From: an uncultured Pelagibacteraceae bacterium
GTDB taxonomy: Bacteria > Pseudomonadota > Alphaproteobacteria > Pelagibacterales > Pelagibacteraceae
Direction of reading: 5' to 3'
Assembly (NCBI GenBank): GCA_902541315.1
Contig: CACBQF010000001.1
Coordinates: 62,001 to 126,000 of the forward strand
DNA length: 64,000 nt
Below are positions 55,956-64,000 of this stretch, in pieces; position 1 is the stretch's first letter, and each line of letters starts with the position of its first letter. The position numbers and the translations under genes are program-made. Below the pieces are notes generated by a model. That model worked only from the letters and a program-made list of their open reading frames with translations, was not told where the DNA came from and did not search any database.

Positions 55956-57242
55956 TTACTCCTTATTTTTAATTCTTTTTATGATCGATTGAGCATGACC
56001 TTTCAACCCCTCATAGTTTGCAAGAGTTATAACTGATGGCCCAAGACTTTCAATACCCTTTTTTGATAAGTTTATGTAAGAAATTCTTTTGTAAAATTCA
56101 TTAACACTTATTCCACTTGAATATTTCGCTGAACCATTGGTTGGTAGTATATGATTTGATCCAACGTTATAATCTGTCATCGCCATAACAGCATATTTTC
56201 CTAAACATATTGATCCAGAATTTTTTACTTTGGAAACCAAGGATTTGTAATTCTTAATATTGAGCTCTAAATGTTCAGGTGCAATTTTGTTTACAATATC
56301 AACTATTTTATAATCCTTAGACACATACATTAAAATTCCATTACTTTTTAAACTTTTTCTTGCAATAGATCCTCTTGGGATACTTTTTAATTGTTTTACA
56401 ATTTCTATCTCAACCTTATTTATTAAATTTTTATCTTTTGAAATTAAAATACACTGCGCGAGAGGGTCATGCTCTGCTTGACCAATTAAATCACTAGCCA
56501 CCCATTCTGGATTGGAATATTTATCACAAACAATTGTTATTTCAGATGGTCCAGCAGTCATTCCTTCTATTCCAACATCTCCAAAAACCTCTTTCTTTGC
56601 AGCTGCAACATAAGAATTTCCTGGTCCAACAATCTTATCAACTTTTTTGATTTTTTTTGTACCATAAGAAACTGCTGCAATTGCTGATGGGCCTCCAATC
56701 GAATAAATTTCTTTTATCCTACATTTTTTTGCCGCATATAATACAGCAGGGTTCTGACTACCTTTATAACCAGGATTAATCATAACAAGTCTTTTAACAC
56801 CTGCAACTATAGCTGGAATGGCGTTCATCAAAACACTTGAGGGATAAGAGGCAGTTGATCCGGGCACATAAATTGCAACTGAGTCTATTGGTAAGTACTT
56901 ATAGTCAAGTTTGTTTTTAAATTTATCTGTATAAGAAATATTTTTGAATTTTTGTAAAGAATGGAATTTATAAATTCGGTTATAAGCCATATCAATTGCT
57001 TTTTTAACTTTAGGATCTAAAGAATTTATTAGTCTATTAATTTGCTTAAGACTTGGAATAATTTTATTATTTTTATTAAATTTTTTTTCATATTTAATTA
57101 AAGCTTTATCACCATTTTTTTTCACATCATTAATTATCTTAGTTACTGATACTTTGTCAGATATTATTTTTTTTCTTCTTTCAAAAAGTAAGCTATCTAA
57201 AGTTTTATCAAAATTTTTATTTTTACTAAAAAGTACTTTCAT
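55956..57242 (-). CDS. hisD: Histidinol dehydrogenase
   Basis: 428 residues. Last two steps of histidine synthesis, NAD and zinc dependent. Seen: YVPGSTASYPSSVLMNAIPA near 124-143, KKVDKIVGPGNSYVAAAKKEVFG near 205-227, the zinc-ligand stretch QAEHDPLAQC near 267-276 and APEHLEL. It starts 4 bases inside DUF2948 (overlap) and carries the infA ribosome site in its last codons. Confidence 0.96.
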   Translation of the reverse strand: MKVLFSKNKNFDKTLDSLLFERRKKIISDKVSVTKIINDVKKNGDKALIKYEKKFNKNNKIIPSLKQINRLINSLDPKVKKAIDMAYNRIYKFHSLQKFKNISYTDKFKNKLDYKYLPIDSVAIYVPGSTASYPSSVLMNAIPAIVAGVKRLVMINPGYKGSQNPAVLYAAKKCRIKEIYSIGGPSAIAAVSYGTKKIKKVDKIVGPGNSYVAAAKKEVFGDVGIEGMTAGPSEITIVCDKYSNPEWVASDLIGQAEHDPLAQCILISKDKNLINKVEIEIVKQLKSIPRGSIARKSLKSNGILMYVSKDYKIVDIVNKIAPEHLELNIKNYKSLVSKVKNSGSICLGKYAVMAMTDYNVGSNHILPTNGSAKYSSGISVNEFYKRISYINLSKKGIESLGPSVITLANYEGLKGHAQSIIKRIKNKE

Positions 57243-57637
57243 AATTTTTTAATTTCATTCTGATCCTCAAGTCTTGCTTCAATTGTTTCAGTAGTTAAAA
57301 CAATGTGAGAATTATTATTAAAAATCAGATTTATTTCATAATCATCCTTATTTTTCAAATAATCAATTCCAATCAATTCTAAAACTAAATCTTTCTTTGA
57401 TTGATTGATATTTTTTGATTTTACTTTGTCAACAAAGTCAAACCTACAGATACTATTGATTTTCTTTTGATCTTGCCCTTTTTCAATTAGACTTCTCTCT
57501 ATTGACAGCAAAAAAACCTTATTAGAGGAGAGGTACTTAATATCGGAAATTTTTACTTTCGCACCCGAACTACAAGCAGAAATCATTTGTAGACCCTCCT
57601 GATCATTTGCAATTATTTTTACTAAATATTTATTCAC
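57239..57637 (-). CDS. DUF2948 family protein
   Basis: 132 residues with a GTG start that overlaps the murA stop as GTGA. The sequence shows the DUF2948 layout: DQEGLQMISACSSGAKVKISDI N-terminal strand-helix, CRFDFVDKVKSKNI in the middle and a C-terminal NNNSHIVLTTETIEARLED. The family is known almost only between murA and hisD in alphaproteobacteria; its function is unknown. Confidence 0.85.
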   Translation of the reverse strand: MNKYLVKIIANDQEGLQMISACSSGAKVKISDIKYLSSNKVFLLSIERSLIEKGQDQKKINSICRFDFVDKVKSKNINQSKKDLVLELIGIDYLKNKDDYEINLIFNNNSHIVLTTETIEARLEDQNEIKKL

Positions 57638-58896
57638 TTTTTTAGTCTTCTTATTTTAACACCAATCTTTTTCAATTTTCTCTCTAAATTTTCATATCCT
57701 CTATCTAAATGATAAATTCTATTAATAGAGGATTTACCATTTGAAATCATTGCTGCTAAAACAAGTGCAACTGATGCTCTTAAATCACTAGACATTAATT
57801 CAGCACCAATAAATTTTGTATTTCCTTTAATTAACGCTTTATTTTTTTTAATTTGAATATTTGCACCAAGTCTTTGAAGCTCTCCAACATGAAGAAATCT
57901 ATTTTCAAAAATATTTTCAGTAATTGAACTTGTACCATCTGCTCTACACATTAAGACCATTAATTGTGATTGCATGTCAGTCGCTACACCTGGCCATTCT
58001 TTTGTTTTAATATTTTTTACAGATTTTATTTTTTCAGGTCCAATTATTTTAATCTTATTATTATCGATTTTAATTTTCGCCCCAGCTTTTTTTAATAGCT
58101 CAAGCTCTGTTCTAATTATATTAAAATTAAAATCTTTAATTTCAAGATTTCCCCTGGTGAGAGTAGCAGCTACACAAAAAGTGCCTGCTTCTATTCTGTC
58201 AGCCATAACGGTATACTCAGTCTGATTTAATGAATTAGTACCAAGAATTTTACATGTTCTCCCAAACCATTTAATTTTTGCACCTGCTGAGTTTAAAAAA
58301 TTTGTAAGATCTTTGATTTCGGGCTCTATAGCACAGTTCTTCAAGACTGTTTTACCTTTAGCTAAACATGCCGCAATAATTGAATTTTCTGTGGCACCAA
58401 CACTTATTTTAGGAAACTTTATAATATTTCCTTTAAGTCCTCCATTAGTTTTAGCGAAAATGTAGCCATCTTTAATTTTATAATCCATACCAAGTTTTTT
58501 TAATGCTGAAAGATGATAGTTAACAGGTCTAGCACCTATTAAACATCCTCCAGGTAAAGAAATTTTAGATTTATGAAATTTTGAAATTAATGGACCTAAA
58601 ACTAAAATTGATCCTCTCATTGTTTTCACGAGTGAATAACTTGCAAAAGTTCTCATATTTTTTCTATTAATAATTTTTACGGTTTTTTTGTCTTTAGATA
58701 AAATTATTCTTGATCCAAGAGATTTTAATAAACTAAGCATAGTCTTTATATCTCTTACTCGTGGTAAATTTTTAATAATTACTGGCTTATCAAATAACAA
58801 GGTCGCTGCAAGAATCGGTAAGGATGCATTTTTTGATCCTGAAATTGAGACTTTACCCTTCACTCTACAAGGGCCTTCAATCAGAAATTTATCCAT
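57634..58896 (-). CDS. murA: UDP-N-acetylglucosamine 1-carboxyvinyltransferase
   Basis: 420 residues. First committed step of murein. SGSKNASLPILAA (19-31) binds substrate, and the catalytic cysteine is in the LPGGCLIGARPV loop near 113-124, so the fosfomycin target residue is present. The end RRLKK is normal. It comes 3 bases after the dcd stop on the minus strand and leads DUF2948-hisD-infA. Confidence 0.96.
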   Translation of the reverse strand: MDKFLIEGPCRVKGKVSISGSKNASLPILAATLLFDKPVIIKNLPRVRDIKTMLSLLKSLGSRIILSKDKKTVKIINRKNMRTFASYSLVKTMRGSILVLGPLISKFHKSKISLPGGCLIGARPVNYHLSALKKLGMDYKIKDGYIFAKTNGGLKGNIIKFPKISVGATENSIIAACLAKGKTVLKNCAIEPEIKDLTNFLNSAGAKIKWFGRTCKILGTNSLNQTEYTVMADRIEAGTFCVAATLTRGNLEIKDFNFNIIRTELELLKKAGAKIKIDNNKIKIIGPEKIKSVKNIKTKEWPGVATDMQSQLMVLMCRADGTSSITENIFENRFLHVGELQRLGANIQIKKNKALIKGNTKFIGAELMSSDLRASVALVLAAMISNGKSSINRIYHLDRGYENLERKLKKIGVKIRRLKK

Positions 58897-58899
58897 AAA

Positions 58900-59460
58900 T
58901 TACTTTTTTATTTTAGCAACCTGAATAGTGGTTTGTCCCTGATATTTACCATTTTTTGATTTATATGTTGTTTCTGGTTGTGTATCAGATTTAAAAAATA
59001 AAAATTGAGCTATACCCTCATTTGAATAAATTTTTGCTGGGTTAGGAGTTGTATTACTTAACTCGATAACAATATTACCTTCAAACTCATTTTCAATTGG
59101 TGTAACATTACATATGATCCCAGTACGGGCGTATGTGCTTTTACCAACACAAATGCAGAGCACATCTTTTGGTATTCTGAAATATTCAATAGTTTTCGCC
59201 AAAACAAATGAATTTGGTGGAATAATACAATATGGTCCTTTTCGCTCTATAAAGTTATCATCAGAAAAGTTTTTTGGATCAACTAAAGAGTTATTAACAT
59301 TTGTAAATATCCTATATTCATCAGATATTCTCACATCATATCCCATGCTACTTAACCCATACGAGATTTTTCCTTCTGACACTTGATGATCTAAAAATGG
59401 CTCAATCATATTATGATCATTACACATTTTTTTAATCCAAGTATCTGGCTTTATCGACAT
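58900..59460 (-). CDS. dcd: dCTP deaminase
   Basis: 186 residues. It produces dUTP from dCTP. Seen: [20 protein letters not shown] near 33-52, a [20 protein letters not shown] stretch and the catalytic KSTYARTG near 107-114 with a [17 protein letters not shown] trimer region. The ATG overlaps the stop of the small upstream ORF (TAATG), implying translational coupling. Confidence 0.95.
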   Translation of the reverse strand: MSIKPDTWIKKMCNDHNMIEPFLDHQVSEGKISYGLSSMGYDVRISDEYRIFTNVNNSLVDPKNFSDDNFIERKGPYCIIPPNSFVLAKTIEYFRIPKDVLCICVGKSTYARTGIICNVTPIENEFEGNIVIELSNTTPNPAKIYSNEGIAQFLFFKSDTQPETTYKSKNGKYQGQTTIQVAKIKK

Positions 59461-59561
59461 TATTTTGTTTTATTTTTATTTTTTTTCTGAAAGATTTTTC
59501 TTTTTTTCAAATTTTTCCTTAGCGCTTTACTTAAGCGCTCATTCCTATTTTTAGTAATCAT
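59460..59561 (-). CDS. Small basic protein, 33 residues, coupled to dcd
   Basis: An ATG frame of 33 codons ([20 protein letters not shown] start, Lys-rich end). The ATG overlaps the stop of the upstream 66-residue gene (ATGA) and the stop overlaps the dcd ATG (TAATG), so all three are coupled. The pattern [18 protein letters not shown] resembles short conserved alphaproteobacterial proteins with an 'LAxALRxNLRRRK' core, of unknown function. The GC-rich palindrome 59521-59539 lies in its coding region and is not a terminator. Confidence 0.6.
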   Translation of the reverse strand: MITKNRNERLSKALRKNLKKRKIFQKKNKNKTK

Positions 59562-59758
59562 TCTTTATTTGGATTTGTAAGAAAATCTAAAGTTATTGGC
59601 TTTGATGCATCTAGAACCTTAGCTTTACCATCCTCTTTTTTAGGACCTTCCTTAGCTAATCTTTTTGCTTTTTTTTCAGCGAGTTTTCTCTCTCGTTTCG
59701 CTTGCTTTTCCATTAACTTGGCACTTTTTGTAGATTTATAGTCGTAATGAATACCCAT
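59558..59758 (-). CDS. Small charged protein, 66 residues
   Basis: 66 residues. The N-terminus MGIHYDYKSTKSAKLMEKQ is followed by an Lys/Ala/Arg/Glu helix (ERKLAEKKAKRLAKEG) and a C-terminal [15 protein letters not shown]. Looks soluble and helical. It overlaps the following 33-residue ORF as ATGA. I do not recognise a characterised family. Its position at the head of the dcd-murA transcript suggests a housekeeping link. Confidence 0.65.
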   Translation of the reverse strand: MGIHYDYKSTKSAKLMEKQAKRERKLAEKKAKRLAKEGPKKEDGKAKVLDASKPITLDFLTNPNKE

Positions 59759-59858
59759 AAAATTTCCTCAGTAAGATATAAATCATATTAATCCAAAAAT
59801 TAAGGCAATAATTTGAAAAAAATGCTCTATTATCTACATAAATATATTTAGTTTTAAC

Positions 59859-59932
59859 GCTCCTATAGTTAAATGGTATAACGTGTCCATGGTAAGGATA
59901 AATTTCAAGTTCGATTCTTGATGGGAGCACCA
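59859..59932 (+). tRNA. thrT: tRNA-Thr (GGT)
   Basis: Plus-strand cloverleaf, 74 nt: acceptor GCTCCTA/TGGGAGC, D-stem GTTA/TAAC with D-loop AATGGTA, anticodon loop ATGGTAA (anticodon GGT), T-stem TCAAG/CTTGA with normal T-loop TTCGATT, A73 and an encoded CCA. The elbow is canonical. It ends next to the stop of the convergent TVP38-like gene, with no base between. Confidence 0.93.
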
Positions 59933-60655
59933 TTAATCACTAAAAAAAAATTTTCTACTAATAATTGTTAACAGAATAAGTCCAAAGAAAGCGATGAGAG
60001 GAATATAAATATCTTTTGAAAAGATAATATCTGTTACACCTGGAACTTCTACATTTTGATCAATAATTTTTTCAAATCCACTACCTATTGAAACTATTAA
60101 AAAAACACTCGGTATGATTCCTAATAATGTTGCAAAAAAATAATTCCTAATTTTCACATCAAAAAGAGTTGGTAAAAGACATTGTATTTGCCATGGAATT
60201 CCACCAACCATACGATAAATTAATAAATAAAGAAATTCTGATTTTTTAAATTTATTTTCTAAATTTTTAAACTTATTTAAAAACTTTTCTCGTATAAGGT
60301 CTTTTAAAAAATAATTACCAAAGGAATATAAAAAAATTGACCCAACACTTAATCCTAAAACAACAACTGCTGTTCCTATCCATTTTCCAAAAATAAAACC
60401 ACCAACTAGAGCAACCGGCCCCCCAAAACCTAAAAAAGGGAACACCCATAATATAATGATTATAAAAAAAGATATTAAAGTAAAAAATAATTTAGAATTC
60501 TTTAATTCAATAAAGTACGTCCTATTATCTCTCAAAAAGTCATAAGAAGAAATTTCTTGAAAACTAAATTTAGAAAAAAAGAAATATAAAAATAAACTAA
60601 GTACAAATAGATAGAGTGATCCAATAAATAATTTAATTCTTTTGCCTTTTTCCAT
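59933..60655 (-). CDS. TVP38/TMEM64 (VTT domain, DedA-like) membrane protein
   Basis: 240 residues with about five or six membrane segments. The VTT-domain marks are FPFLGFGGPVALVGGFIFG near 72-90, the GLSVGSIFLYSFGNYF helix and the late YRMVGGIPWQIQCLLP re-entrant part. The family is thought to move or scramble lipids or carry small ions. It is divergent from rpmH and convergent with tRNA-Thr, so a single-gene unit. Confidence 0.85.
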   Translation of the reverse strand: MEKGKRIKLFIGSLYLFVLSLFLYFFFSKFSFQEISSYDFLRDNRTYFIELKNSKLFFTLISFFIIIILWVFPFLGFGGPVALVGGFIFGKWIGTAVVVLGLSVGSIFLYSFGNYFLKDLIREKFLNKFKNLENKFKKSEFLYLLIYRMVGGIPWQIQCLLPTLFDVKIRNYFFATLLGIIPSVFLIVSIGSGFEKIIDQNVEVPGVTDIIFSKDIYIPLIAFFGLILLTIISRKFFFSD

Positions 60656-60685
60656 TAAATTTAATGTTATATATAAATCTTATAT

Positions 60686-60714
60686 TTGCTATTTATATAT
60701 TTAATTATTATAAA
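60686..60714 (+). promoter_or_regulatory. Candidate promoter of rpmH-rnpA-yidD-yidC
   Basis: TTGCTA (60686-60691) and TATAAA (60709-60714) lie 17 bases apart. A start near 60721 leaves a 25-base leader before rpmH. It is the clearest pair in this gap. Confidence 0.5.
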
Positions 60715-60745
60715 GGGCCAAAATAATTAAAACAAATCACTTAAT

Positions 60746-60886
60746 ATGAAGCGAACATATCAGCCATCAAATATAAAAAGAGCAAGGAAACATGGGTTTA
60801 GATCAAAGATGAAAACTAAAGGTGGGAGGAAGCTCTTAGCAAGACGAAGAGCCAGAGGAAGAAAATCTTTGACGGTCTCTATTTAA
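60746..60886 (+). CDS. rpmH: 50S ribosomal protein L34
   Basis: 46 residues: [18 protein letters not shown] start and the RKSLTVSI end, the whole L34 family pattern, with the near-invariant [14 protein letters not shown] in the middle. Very basic. It is followed 4 bases later by rnpA, as nearly everywhere in bacteria. The frame is too short for many gene finders but is beyond doubt. Confidence 0.97.
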   Translation: MKRTYQPSNIKRARKHGFRSKMKTKGGRKLLARRRARGRKSLTVSI

Positions 60887-60890
60887 GTCA

Positions 60891-61232
60891 ATGAGAAGCA
60901 AAATAGTTGCTCTTTCAAAAAATGAAGAATTCAGATCATTACTAAAAGAGAAAAAAATATCTAATAAATTTGTCACTATTTTTTTTGGTCACTTAATAAA
61001 AAAAGATAATAAAAAATTAAATATTTCGTTTGTAACTAAGAAAAAAATTGGAAATGCCGTAAAGAGAAACAAAATTAAGAGAATGCTTAGAAATATTATG
61101 AATGATGCTGTAAAAAAAATATCTTTAAAATATGATTATTCATATCTTGTTATTGCTAAGTCAACTATGCTAAATAATGATTTTAAAATTATAAAGGAAA
61201 CCTTATTTCAAGAATTTAAAAAGATTAAATAA
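60891..61232 (+). CDS. rnpA: Ribonuclease P protein component
   Basis: 113 residues. It assists the RNase P RNA in maturing tRNA 5' ends. The RNR motif region reads KKKIGNAVKRNKIKRMLRN near 47-65, and a VIAKS strand follows. The stop overlaps the yidD start by one base (TAATG). Its start is 4 bases after rpmH. Confidence 0.95.
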   Translation: MRSKIVALSKNEEFRSLLKEKKISNKFVTIFFGHLIKKDNKKLNISFVTKKKIGNAVKRNKIKRMLRNIMNDAVKKISLKYDYSYLVIAKSTMLNNDFKIIKETLFQEFKKIK

Positions 61233-61471
61233 TGAACATTTTTACAATAATATTCATAAAATTAATTCAAGGTTATAAACACTTAGTAAGTCCATTACTT
61301 GGTAACTCATGTAGATACTTCCCATCCTGTTCTGATTATAGCATTGAAGCGTTAAAAACTTATGGTTTTTTAAAAGGTGGATATTTAAGTATGAAAAGAA
61401 TTTTTTCATGCCACCCTTTTAAAGAAGGTGGATTTGATCCTGTAAAAAAAGAAATAAAAGTTAAAAAATAA
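61232..61471 (+). CDS. yidD: Membrane protein insertion efficiency factor YidD
   Basis: 79 residues. CRYFPSCSDYSIEAL (27-41), then GGYLSMKRIFSCHPFKEGGFDPV (50-72): the conserved cysteines and the 'GGxDPV' end of the family. A short amphipathic N-terminus attaches it to the inner membrane. TAATG overlaps on both sides couple it to rnpA and yidC. Confidence 0.96.
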   Translation: MNIFTIIFIKLIQGYKHLVSPLLGNSCRYFPSCSDYSIEALKTYGFLKGGYLSMKRIFSCHPFKEGGFDPVKKEIKVKK

Positions 61472-63150
61472 TGGACTCAAAAAATGTCATAGCTGCGATA
61501 GCGTTATCCTCTGCGGTGATAGTTCTATATTCTTTATTTTTTGTACCAGAACAAAAAAATTCACAACAAAATTTAATTGAAAAAGAAAAAATTGAACAAA
61601 GTGGTGATGCACCAAGTTTAGAACAAAGAGAAACGCAAATTACAATTTCGCGAGAAGATGCATTAAAACAAAGTGAGAGAATTCAGTTTGAAAATAATAA
61701 TATTATAGGTTCAATATCATTAAAAGGTGCATCAATAGATGATTTAACTTTTAAGAATTATAAAGTAACCCTTGATAGCGAGCAGAAAGTAAATTTATTA
61801 GGACCAAGAAATATAAAAGAGGGATATCTTATAGATAGTGGATTTGTTACTTCTGATAAAAATATTGATGTCCCTAATTCAGATACAATTTGGTCAATAG
61901 AAGGTAATAACAAACTCACAGACAATTCTCCAATTAAACTTTCATGGACCAACGATCAGGGTTTAAAGTTTGAAAAAATGATATCGTTAGATGATAAATA
62001 TCTTTTTACAATTAAACAAAAGGTAATAAATGAGAGTAGTAATAAATATGACTTTTATTCCTACGGACAAATTATAAGAAATGAAATTCCTGAAATTATT
62101 GATTTTCTGATTCTTCATGAAGGTCTCATTGCAACTTTGGATGGGGAGCTAATAGAGGAGGATTATGATGATATTCAGGAAAAGAAATTTACTAAAGTGG
62201 CAACTAAAGGGTGGTTAGGAATAAGTGATAAATATTGGATTACTTCCTTAATACCGCCAAAAAACAAAGAGTTTAAAACAACTTTTGATTATAAAAATAA
62301 ATTTAGAGCAAATTTTATTTCAACAGAACCTTTAGCATTAAATGAAAAAAGCTCGATCGAAGAGGAATTACAAATTATTGTTGCTGCAAAAAGAGTAGAT
62401 GTAATTGATGGTTATTCTCAGTCTTTAGATATTGATAAATTTGATTTAGTAATTGATTGGGGTTTTTTATACTTCATAACTAAGCCTTTATTTTATGGAA
62501 TTGATTATTTTTTTAAACTATTAGGAAACTATGGTTTAGCAATCATAGCTATCACTATTTGTATTCGTTTAGTTTTTTTCCCATTGGCTAACTTTTCGTT
62601 TAAAAGTATGGCAAAAATGAAAGTGCTTCAACCAGAAATGGTTCGTTTAAAAGAGCTGCACAAAAATGATAAAATGAAACTTCAACAAGAAATGATGGCT
62701 CTTTACAAAAAAGAAAAAGTAAACCCAATGTCAGGTTGTTTGCCAATTCTTGTTCAAATACCTGTATTTTTTGCATTATATAAAGTTTTGTTTGTCACTA
62801 TTGAAATGAGACAAATGCCATTCTATGGATGGATTCATGATTTAAGTGAGAGAGATCCTACAAGTATATTTAATATTTTTGGTTTATTACCCTACGACGT
62901 TCCAAGTTTTTTGGTTATTGGAGCTTGGCCAGTAGCAATGGGAGTTTCGATGTGGGTGCAACAAAAATTAAATCCCGCACCTACTGATCCAATGCAGGCT
63001 AAAATTTTTGCTTTCTTCCCGCTTTTCTTAACTGTAATACTAGCACCATTTCCAAGTGGGTTAGTTATTTACTGGACCGTTAATAATATTTTAACAATGG
63101 CTCAGCAAGTATTTATTATGAGAAGAACAACAGTCAAAACGACAACCTAA
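61471..63150 (+). CDS. yidC: Membrane protein insertase YidC
   Basis: 559 residues. It inserts and folds inner-membrane proteins. An N-terminal membrane helix (about 7-25), a large periplasmic beta domain (to about 330), then the conserved core with five helices, including RLVFFPLANFSFKSMAKMKVLQPEM (positively charged groove Arg near 367) and NPMSGCLPILVQIPVFFALYKVLF. The C-terminus is short (RRTTVKTTT). The start overlaps the yidD stop. Confidence 0.97.
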   Translation: MDSKNVIAAIALSSAVIVLYSLFFVPEQKNSQQNLIEKEKIEQSGDAPSLEQRETQITISREDALKQSERIQFENNNIIGSISLKGASIDDLTFKNYKVTLDSEQKVNLLGPRNIKEGYLIDSGFVTSDKNIDVPNSDTIWSIEGNNKLTDNSPIKLSWTNDQGLKFEKMISLDDKYLFTIKQKVINESSNKYDFYSYGQIIRNEIPEIIDFLILHEGLIATLDGELIEEDYDDIQEKKFTKVATKGWLGISDKYWITSLIPPKNKEFKTTFDYKNKFRANFISTEPLALNEKSSIEEELQIIVAAKRVDVIDGYSQSLDIDKFDLVIDWGFLYFITKPLFYGIDYFFKLLGNYGLAIIAITICIRLVFFPLANFSFKSMAKMKVLQPEMVRLKELHKNDKMKLQQEMMALYKKEKVNPMSGCLPILVQIPVFFALYKVLFVTIEMRQMPFYGWIHDLSERDPTSIFNIFGLLPYDVPSFLVIGAWPVAMGVSMWVQQKLNPAPTDPMQAKIFAFFPLFLTVILAPFPSGLVIYWTVNNILTMAQQVFIMRRTTVKTTT

Positions 63151-63171
63151 ATTTTAATTTAAAATAAATTA

Positions 63172-64000
63172 ATGGACTTAAAAAAAATTCTTCCTGAAAA
63201 CGGACCCCCAATAAACGAGGTTAATAAATACATAGAAAAATATAAAAATGACTTGATTGTCATTAAATATGGAGGAAATGTTTTAATTGATAGAAATATC
63301 TTTGATAATTTTATTACTGATTTGAGTATCTTAAATAAATTAGGTCTTTCAGTTATTGTAGTTCATGGTGGAGGTCCAAGGATCAAAAGAGAATTAGATA
63401 AATCTAATATTCATTCAAAATTTATAAGAGGGTTAAGAGTCACTGATGAAAAAATTATAAATATTGTTGAGTCAGTCTTAATAGATTTTAACAATGATAT
63501 TGTAAGCTCTTTAAACAAAAAAAATACAAAAGCGGTCTCCATCCACACTAAAAAAGATAATATTATTGAGGTCGTACCAGAGGCAAAAGAACTAGGTTTT
63601 GTTGGTCTACCAAATAAGATTAATAACGATATTTTATTGGATATAATTCAACAAAATAAAATACCGATTATTTCACCACTAGGCTTAGATAAGAACAATC
63701 AAACACATAATATTAATGGTGATACTGCGGCAATGGCTGTAGCCAAATCTGTCAAATCAAGGAGATTACTATTGATGACAAATGTTGATGGTGTTTTAAA
63801 TAAAGAAAAAAAACTTATAGATGAAATATCCTCATCCGAAATATTAGAGATGGTAAAAGATGAGACAATCACTGAAGGAATGATACCCAAAATAAATGCT
63901 TGTCTAGATGCTGTTAATAATGGAGTTACAGCAGCAGGTATAATTAATGGCACAAAACAGCATTCTTGTTTATGGGAAATTTTCTCAGACAGGGGATCAG
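63172..64000 (+). CDS. argB: Acetylglutamate kinase, partial (C-terminus beyond window)
   Basis: 276 complete codons of an open frame from ATG 63172 to the window end; the full protein should have about 300. It phosphorylates N-acetylglutamate. Seen: VIKYGGNVL (36-44, catalytic lysine), VVHGGGPRIKREL near 67-79, HNINGDTAAMAVA near 180-192 and the late GMIPKINACLDAV. It starts 21 bases after yidC, with no yihA/engB gene between, which is often found here. The intact argB shows that arginine synthesis is kept despite the broken argJ. Confidence 0.95.
   Translation, partial: MDLKKILPENGPPINEVNKYIEKYKNDLIVIKYGGNVLIDRNIFDNFITDLSILNKLGLSVIVVHGGGPRIKRELDKSNIHSKFIRGLRVTDEKIINIVESVLIDFNNDIVSSLNKKNTKAVSIHTKKDNIIEVVPEAKELGFVGLPNKINNDILLDIIQQNKIPIISPLGLDKNNQTHNINGDTAAMAVAKSVKSRRLLLMTNVDGVLNKEKKLIDEISSSEILEMVKDETITEGMIPKINACLDAVNNGVTAAGIINGTKQHSCLWEIFSDRGS

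Noticed and set aside
59521-59539. Palindrome AGCGCTT-TACTT-AAGCGCT as a terminator before dcd
   Set aside because: It lies inside the coupled 33-residue ORF and is not followed by a T-run on the strand of transcription.

Overview
The window looks like a chromosomal segment from a SAR11-type alphaproteobacterium (Pelagibacterales, 'Candidatus Pelagibacter'-like). The evidence is very low GC protein genes, extremely short or overlapping gene junctions, a single 16S-tRNA-Ile-tRNA-Ala-23S cluster with no 5S next to it, a tandem glycine riboswitch in front of malate synthase G, and alphaproteobacterial gene neighbourhoods (prfA-prmC-DUF4167, murA-DUF2948-hisD-infA, ffs-dnaX-ybaB-recR, gcrA, rpmH-rnpA-yidD-yidC).

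Layout. Positions 1-7319 are an accessory block lying directly downstream of the 23S rRNA, where a 5S gene would normally be. In SAR11 this is the place known as hypervariable region 2. It holds a short-chain dehydrogenase (partial), a thiamine-diphosphate E1 beta/alpha-like pair, two methyltransferases, a sugar epimerase, a possible sulfotransferase, an APS-kinase-like/nucleotidyltransferase fusion and a truncated pyruvate-kinase-like protein. This looks like a surface-glycan modification cassette built from central-metabolism folds. Positions 7355-12200 are the rRNA operon, read leftward, with clear processing stems around 16S and 23S. From about 12300 to 35600 lie core genes: an M23 peptidase, prfA/prmC, ispG, lysC, ubiG, a frameshifted argJ, secA, accA, riboswitch-glcB, recR-ybaB-dnaX-ffs, pheA-kdsB, a membrane cytochrome c, argF-argD and gcrA.

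Positions 35658-48072 form one long, tightly packed rightward run (rnd, kdsD, lptC, lptB, aroA, cmk, rpsA, ihfB, pyrF, trpF, trpB, trpA, accD, folC). It links LPS, aromatic amino acid, pyrimidine and fatty-acid synthesis with ribosomal protein S1. Then come trxA, a three-gene nuclease group (ExoI-like, MGME1-like, RmuC), hisG-hisZ-hisS-tRNA-His, cspA, tRNA-Phe, infA-hisD-DUF2948-murA, dcd with two small upstream ORFs, tRNA-Thr, a TVP38/DedA-like membrane protein, and the rpmH-rnpA-yidD-yidC-argB run, cut by the window end.

The most notable points: (i) tRNA-His and tRNA-Phe both carry a paired change at the tRNA elbow (A18 with G55 in place of G18 with U55); (ii) TrpB and TrpA share linked departures from normally invariant motifs; (iii) the cytidylate kinase has lost the P-loop lysine; (iv) argJ carries two +1 shifts in A6 tracts while the other arginine genes are intact; (v) the accessory block pairs a pyruvate-kinase-like protein with a kinase-nucleotidyltransferase fusion immediately after 23S; (vi) three nucleases of different families sit in one transcription unit. 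No IS element, CRISPR array, integrase or 5S rRNA was seen.
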